DNA from: Phascolomyces articulosus
Lineage: Eukaryota > Mucoromycota > Mucoromycetes > Mucorales > Lichtheimiaceae
Length of the DNA: 64,000 nt
Assembly (NCBI GenBank): GCA_025677815.1
Contig: JAIXMP010000029.1
Location: 558,001 to 622,000 of the forward strand
Direction: 5' to 3'
Position numbers and translations under genes: made by a program. Under the pieces are notes generated by a model. That model was not told the DNA's origin and did no database searches. It saw only the letters and a program-made list of their open reading frames with translations. Every line of letters begins with the position of its first letter. The stretch's first letter is position 1. Of this stretch, positions 59,101-64,000 are shown one piece after another.

Positions 59101-61211
59101 CGTGTTGCTTTTGTATCACCAGCTGATATGGAACGTTTTTCTTTACGCCTCCTATTAGATAATGTCCCAGGACCACAAAGTTTTGATGATTTATATACCT
59201 ATAATGGTCGACGATACGCGACTTTCCAAGAGGTTGCTTCTGCACGTTTGTTACTGGAAAGTGATGAAGAGTATGATCTTTGTCTTGCCGAAGCCATATC
59301 TGTTGTCACATCCATTCCTCAGCTTCGACGTATATTTGTTACTTTACTCATTTTTGCAAATCCTTCAAATCCAGGTGCTTTATGGCAAAAATACTGTAAT
59401 AATTTTTCTGAAGATTATCAACATCGCTATCGACTGAATAATTTGGAACCTGATATTGCACGTTGTAATGCACAGGCATTAATTGATATAAATAACCTTC
59501 TTGCTGACCATAATACTTCTCTTGATCGATTTCCTACTCTTCCACCGTTGCCTAATCTTTCATCCTTTGTGACGGAAATCCCTCCTCATCCACAATCCAC
59601 AATTAATAATCAAACTAACACTCTTGAAGAACTTGCACAATTTGCTGAAGAGTCCAAAAGGAAACTTAACGCAGATCAGTATGCTGCTTTTAATGCCATT
59701 ACTGCTGCAATTGAAGATCCGACAATTGAGCAACGTGCTTTTTTTTTTGGATGGTCCAGGTGGCAGTGGTAAAACGTTTTTGTATAATACTCTCCTCGCA
59801 CACGTTCGATCGCAAGGAAAAACTGCTATTGCTGTTGCTTCTACTGGTGTCGCAGCTATACTCCTTAAAGAAGGCACCACAGCACACAATATGTTCAGAA
59901 TTCCAGTTGAAAGCTTGGATGAGTCCTCGACATGTCCCGTTAGTGTCCAAAGTGACAGGGCTCAGCTTATTCGTGATGCATCTTTGATCATTTGGGATGA
60001 AGTACCCATGGTCCATCGTCATGCTGTGAGGCTGTAAATAGAACACTAAAGGATATTTTGGATACAACTGATTCTATGTCAGAAAACACAATTTTTGGAA
60101 ACAAAGTGGTAGTCTTAGGTGGTGATTTTCGCCAAACTCTTCCAGTTGTAAAACATGGATCAAGAGGTGAATCTGTTGATGCAAGTATAATCCGCTCGCC
60201 TCTATGGAGTTCAATTCATACTTTTTCATTTAACAATTAACATGCGACTACAAAATCTCCAGAATAACAGCGACTATGCAGAAAGACAGCGACAATTTGC
60301 ACACGATCTGCTTCAAATTGGTGATGGACAAATACCTCCAAGTAACAAATCATATTCATCACATAAAAAAAAAGCTATATATAATAAACAACTTTTTTTT
60401 TATTTAATAGTTCGTCCAAACTCGGAATATATTTACCTTCACCATGATAACTGTTTACGTGGATCGAACATTAATAATCTTTTAGATGTCATTTACCCTA
60501 ACCTCGAAAGACACATAGACATAGACACACAGTATTTCGCTGAAAGAGCAATACTTTCTTCAAAAAACAATGTGGTCGATACCATTAATAAAATTGCCAC
60601 CGATAAATTTACAGGAGAAGCTAAAGTATACTCAAGTGCGGACATGGTTTGTGATCAACAATACGCAAACCAGTTACCTATTGAATATATAAATTCATTG
60701 TCTATCTCAGGTGTTTATCATTTCTGCACCACTATTACATATATAATTAAATACATTAAATATAATAACAAAATCTCATTTTTGTTAATAATGCATTATT
60801 GCATTATTATTTTTTCAAACATTCATAATTACCTAGGATTTCCACCTCATCGCCTTCAACTAAACCTAATCAACCTATTATCCTACTCCGTAATCTCAAT
60901 CCAGCTGAAGGTCTTTGTAATGGAACAAAACTGATCTGTCGAGCTTTACATACCCATTTGATAGAAGCTGAAATCGCAAGTGGTAATCACATAGGCGATC
61001 GTGTCTTCATACCAAGGATTAAATTAATTTGTTCCTCAAAATTATCAGGTTGCCGTGTGAAATCTCCAGAAAGCAGTTACCTGTAAAGCCAGCCTTTGCT
61101 TTGACTATAAATAAAGCTCAGGGTCAAACACTGAATCACGTCGGCCTTTATCTTCCTGATCCAGTGTTTTCCCATGGTCAATTATATGTTGGTATTTCAC
61201 GGGATAACTGA
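55662..61211 (+). pseudogene. Helitron Rep-helicase (RepHel), frameshifted
   Basis: Parts in order: a zinc knuckle (CSACGSTSHSRRSF, 55665-55706); CSSCNAKMW with FCCNKGKV (56367-56462); Helitron-like N domain (NERQGVYSFRVNG, IAAILPNYGSVGAYRDVVI); Rep domain with FTCNPNW, the HUH motif LPHCHILL (58071-58094) and the tyrosine motif KYLYKYVYKG (58495-58527); then Pif1-type helicase with GPGGSGKTFLYN (59754-59789), ASTGVAA, LIIWDEVPM, VVLGGDFRQTLPV and the end ALTINKAQGQTLNHVGLYL. Several interruptions are GT-AG introns (for example 55936-56197, 56599-56730, 57883-57979). Others are true breaks: near 57625, at a T10 run (59739-59748), near 60028 and near 60235. All catalytic motifs remain legible, so inactivation looks fairly recent. 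Confidence 0.92.
56093..56134. repeat. (AT)n(GT)n microsatellite inside Helitron intron
   Basis: An alternating AT run changes directly into a GT run of about nine units. It lies in the first intron of RepHel. It is one of several AT/GT compound microsatellites in the window (also 28670-28705). Confidence 0.85.
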
Positions 61212-61950
61212 CTATAGAAATTTAAATATCATGCCAGAGTGGGATAATCAAACCGGCCAACCCAATTACAAAAAATGTTGTTTTTACTGAAATCTTCTCC
61301 CCTCCATTATAGATTTCTTTTTATTCTTTCTCTTTTACCTTACATAATACTTTAATAGTTAACAACAGTTTACAGTCAGCATCATAACCTCTTTAAAAAT
61401 CATTACTGCTGTAAATAATAATTTATTTAGTCAATGTTTTTTATTACATGCATTTATTTATACTACTCTTATAAGTACCATCGTTACATATAAGAAATGA
61501 AGTGGCTATTCATAAGGATTAATACATCATAAAAGCTATTCTCATACTTGCTGATGAAACTATTACTATTTTGTTATCATAATGCATATTTGATGAATAT
61601 GTCAGTCATAATGTTCATAATTAGTATGTTTTTTTATGTATGCAAACAACAGTAATAGAATCCATCATTAGCTCTTATAACTATGCCATTAATTAGTGCT
61701 GCTGTTTTTATTTACTTAAACACAAACAAAAATATACAATATTGATGTATTATAAAATTATTATATATAGCATTACTTCTACAAAACTACAATGCAACAT
61801 TGAACAAGAGTCCTCGGGGGGGGTCTGGGGGCTTGCTCCCAGCTTGGGGGTCAAGGGGGATTTCCCCCTTGCGACGCGTTTTCTGTTGAATGACCCGTAG
61901 CGAAGCGAAGGGGCTCATTCAGCGAAGCAAAGCGAGGCAAGAAACGCTAG

Positions 61951-62599
61951 TCATAAATTATTATATTATAGCAGTATACAGGAAGTATCTTCTTAATATG
62001 GTGTCTACCCAAAAAGGCAATTCTGTTTCTTTGTTTGACAAAACGTTTTTGAAACGGGTTCCCTTCTGTAAATTTATATTTTCTTCAACTCAATACAAAA
62101 AAGATCACATACTCAGTGAAGAGCCATATTTTCTTCTGCATATGCGTCTTTATTGTTCATCAGATTTAGTGAGCTCATCGAAGTGTCATCAACCAACAAA
62201 TGCTTTTTTCATCCACGTACTGTTCCTGCATCAGCGGTAACAATGATACGAAAACATATCGGAAATCCGCGTCCTCTGAAGTCCTGTAAAGTCCGGCGTC
62301 TTTAGAACTTCCCTTTTCATATGCGTGCATATTGGAGCTGACTTGGAGAATAATATGTGCATATTATACCCTGGCGTCCTGGTACTTTTTCGTTTATGAC
62401 AATAATTGACTTCTATCATTTTTCGTACTCTTTTGCAACTAAATGATTGACATGAACAATTTAAATTTCAAGATTTCAATAAAAATATCATAAAAAATTA
62501 ATTTGACCGATTAAAGTGTAGATATATAATAACTTGAAAAGATATTTTTATTATATCAAAAAAAAAAACCATACTCTAACTATTAAAACTAATACAACT
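61951..62599. other. Spacer between Helitron end and Crypton, no recognised gene
   Basis: About 650 bp. Bases 61951-62240 may be older sequence into which the Helitron inserted. Bases 62260-62400 have mixed composition with several GTCCTG/GGCGTC words, possibly part of the Crypton flank. There is no convincing open frame. An AT-rich stretch with an A run (62560-62569) precedes the Crypton stop codon. Confidence 0.5.
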
Positions 62600-64000
62600 T
62601 TATTCCTCCTCAGATCTCGTATTCCATTTCGGTCGATTTTTCTTTTCACTCATCCAATTGATTGAGGGATTTCCTAAGATTTTTCTCCGGTCATTAACCT
62701 CTTTGAGGGCGTCTTCATGAGTAAGTCCATACTTTTCAGCAAAAGAATATATGTCACGAATAACAACTTTGCGACGATTGATAAATTTATCGTCCCCTCT
62801 TCGCCAACGCGTACCCCAACGACGCTCTAATTCTTGAACTGCAGGTGAACCAGATAACCCTTCATGCCATTCACACCAAAGATCATCGAGGGATATGATA
62901 CCGCGACTCATTTTGTAAATGGGTGGTTGGTCTGTGTTGTTAGAAGATGTTGTGGCGCTGTTGGATAAGGTGGTGACATTGTTGGATTAGATAGGCGTGA
63001 AGGTACTGAGTTCAAGCTGGGAGGTATCGGCGGTAGGTACAGAGATAGGTGGTGAGGAGGATGTTGATGGATTATGATTACAGTTGCGGTTATAAGAAGG
63101 ATCGACATGCAACCTGAGAGGAATACGACCAGAGGTAAAGTCGTCGATAAACTGCGTTGTACGTTCTGATTGTCTTTCAACAGTTTCCGTGAGTATGTCT
63201 ATTTTGGTGGAGAGGTCGGTGTGCATTGTACGAACAGTATTATGCATTGCCGGCATTGCTAATTGAAGTTGCAAGTCTTGAGGTGTTGGTGCTGCTCTTA
63301 TGGCTTGGCTCAATACACTAAAGATTCTTGGTAAGTAATTGGAACTCATGACTGTTTCTTCTTTTTTTTACTTTTCTACTTACTTTTTGAATTCGATATA
63401 CTGTGGATCCTGGAAAAGAGGAGCATTCTAAATGGATAAGCGTGGATAAAGGTCTTGTAATGGAACAGAATCTTGGAGGAAAGAGACACTAAGCTCTCGT
63501 AACATTTTAAGGAAACCATCAGCAGCTACGCTATCATCACCATCTCCTGCATTGATCCGTAACTGTACCGCTTCAACCCATGGAAACACTTTGCGACAGA
63601 GTTCAGGCGCAGGTTTTTTACTAGCACGACGTAAATAAAAATCACCACCGTTTTTGTTGAAACCAGCCATGACACGAAGAAATGTTCGAGGGATATTGGT
63701 AAGGTAAGCTGATTCTAAAGCATCGTTTGTCCAACCACCAGCACGACGAATATCTGATTCACCAGCACCCCGAATATCCGCCATCTTTGCACCAGATTGT
63801 CGACCAGCATGTGTGATAGATAAAGAACGAATTCCAGTCTTCTTGAAAGCATGACTGAAGGCACTACTATGTGCTTTTGGAGTCATCGCCCGAGTATTAT
63901 CACTTTTATCACTTTTACATAACTTGATATCATACCACTCCCGAGTTTTAGTCATATTTGGAAATTCTTCACCCTCGATATTCCAACGATGGAAAAGGTA
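62600..64000 (-). pseudogene. Crypton tyrosine recombinase with GCR1_C domain (partial, with in-frame stops)
   Basis: The gene runs from beyond the right edge to its stop at 62600-62602. The open frame starts at 64000 (YLFHRWNIEGEEFPN). The catalytic half has ITHAGRQSGAKMADIRGAGE, IRRAGGW and the presumed nucleophile tyrosine in SAYLTNIP (~63710): the H-x-x-R ... H/W ... Y arrangement of tyrosine recombinases, with the first catalytic Arg outside the window. A linker follows, then at 62603-62911 a GCR1_C DNA-binding domain (DLWCEWHEGLSG, LERRWGTRWRRGD), typical of CryptonF proteins. A TAG at 63428-63430 and a TAA at 62987-62989 interrupt what is otherwise one frame, and a GTAAGT near 63382 may mark an intron. 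This copy is probably dead, unless splicing removes the stops. Confidence 0.85.
62600..64000 (-). mobile_element. Crypton element, left part only in window
   Basis: It is defined by its recombinase gene, transcribed right to left, so the window holds the 3' portion. Cryptons lack terminal inverted repeats and insert by site-specific recombination, leaving short direct repeats; I cannot place the end, which should lie somewhere between 61951 and 62599. Confidence 0.7.

Larger units (their letters stand above)
54700..61950 (+). mobile_element. Helitron (rolling-circle transposon), inactivated
   Basis: The coding core (55662-61211) is unmistakable Rep-helicase. The right end is well supported: a GC-rich block at 61818-61950 contains a perfect CAAGGGGGA/TCCCCCTTG-type hairpin (61850-61880), a GAATGACCC/GGGGCTCATTC stem (61885-61920) and then CTAG at 61947-61950 followed by T. 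Helitrons end in CTRR with a short hairpin just inside and insert between A and T. The left end (TC) is not identified; 54700 is only an estimate. About 600 bp of non-coding AT-rich DNA lies between helicase and terminus. Several frameshifts mean this copy cannot move by itself. Confidence 0.75.

Noticed and set aside
59560..60067. Minus-strand open frames opposite the Helitron helicase
   Set aside because: Shadow frames of the helicase coding strand; they match no family.
1..64000. CRISPR arrays, bacterial operons, 5S rRNA, telomere repeats
   Set aside because: No regularly spaced repeats, Shine-Dalgarno patterns, 5S-like sequence or TTAGGG arrays were seen; the intron-rich genes show the DNA is eukaryotic.

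Overview
The window is eukaryotic, AT-rich nuclear DNA from a fungus, most likely an early-diverging filamentous one (Mucoromycota, probably Mucorales). Genes are cut by many short GT-AG introns, often 50-80 nt. The gene families are fungal: an MHR transcription factor, Afi1, Hmt1 and a p67phox-like NoxR. The mobile elements at the right end (KDZ, Helitron, Crypton with a GCR1_C domain) are abundant in Mucoromycota. The species cannot be named from the sequence alone.

Positions 1-51,119 form an ordinary gene-bearing region. After a long inverted repeat at the left edge come, in order: mitochondrial glycine-cleavage T protein (-), a TBC RabGAP (-), a small single-pass membrane protein (-), a 642-residue unknown protein (+), a Ras GTPase (-), an MHR-domain regulator without a zinc cluster (-) and ribosomal protein eS7 (-). 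A 3.3 kb gene-poor stretch follows that may hold a structured RNA. Next are a TDG-type DNA glycosylase (+), a vacuolar-type amino-acid transporter (+), eS19 (+), a STE20/PAK-like kinase (-), an Asn/Ser-rich unknown protein (-), an Afi1/DENN-like protein (-), a NoxR/p67phox-like protein (+), a small secreted Cys-rich protein (+), MORG1/WDR83 (+) and an ABCB6/HMT1-type half-transporter (-). I rebuilt the exons by hand; in every joined model the splice phases agree and the reading frame stays open.

Positions 51,190-64,000 are a transposon graveyard. A decayed KDZ-superfamily transposase begins about 70 bp from the HMT1 start codon. It is followed by a Helitron (zinc knuckle, HUH Rep, Pif1-like helicase) broken by several frameshifts and ending in a GC-rich hairpin block plus CTAG. 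On the opposite strand lies a Crypton tyrosine recombinase with in-frame stop codons, running off the right edge. Three mechanistically different DNA transposon classes thus sit within 13 kb.

The genes form no operon or obvious cluster. Several share a theme of polarity and signalling (Ras, PAK-like kinase, RabGAP, Afi1, NoxR, MORG1), but their proximity is probably incidental. I saw no tRNA, 5S rRNA or CRISPR array.
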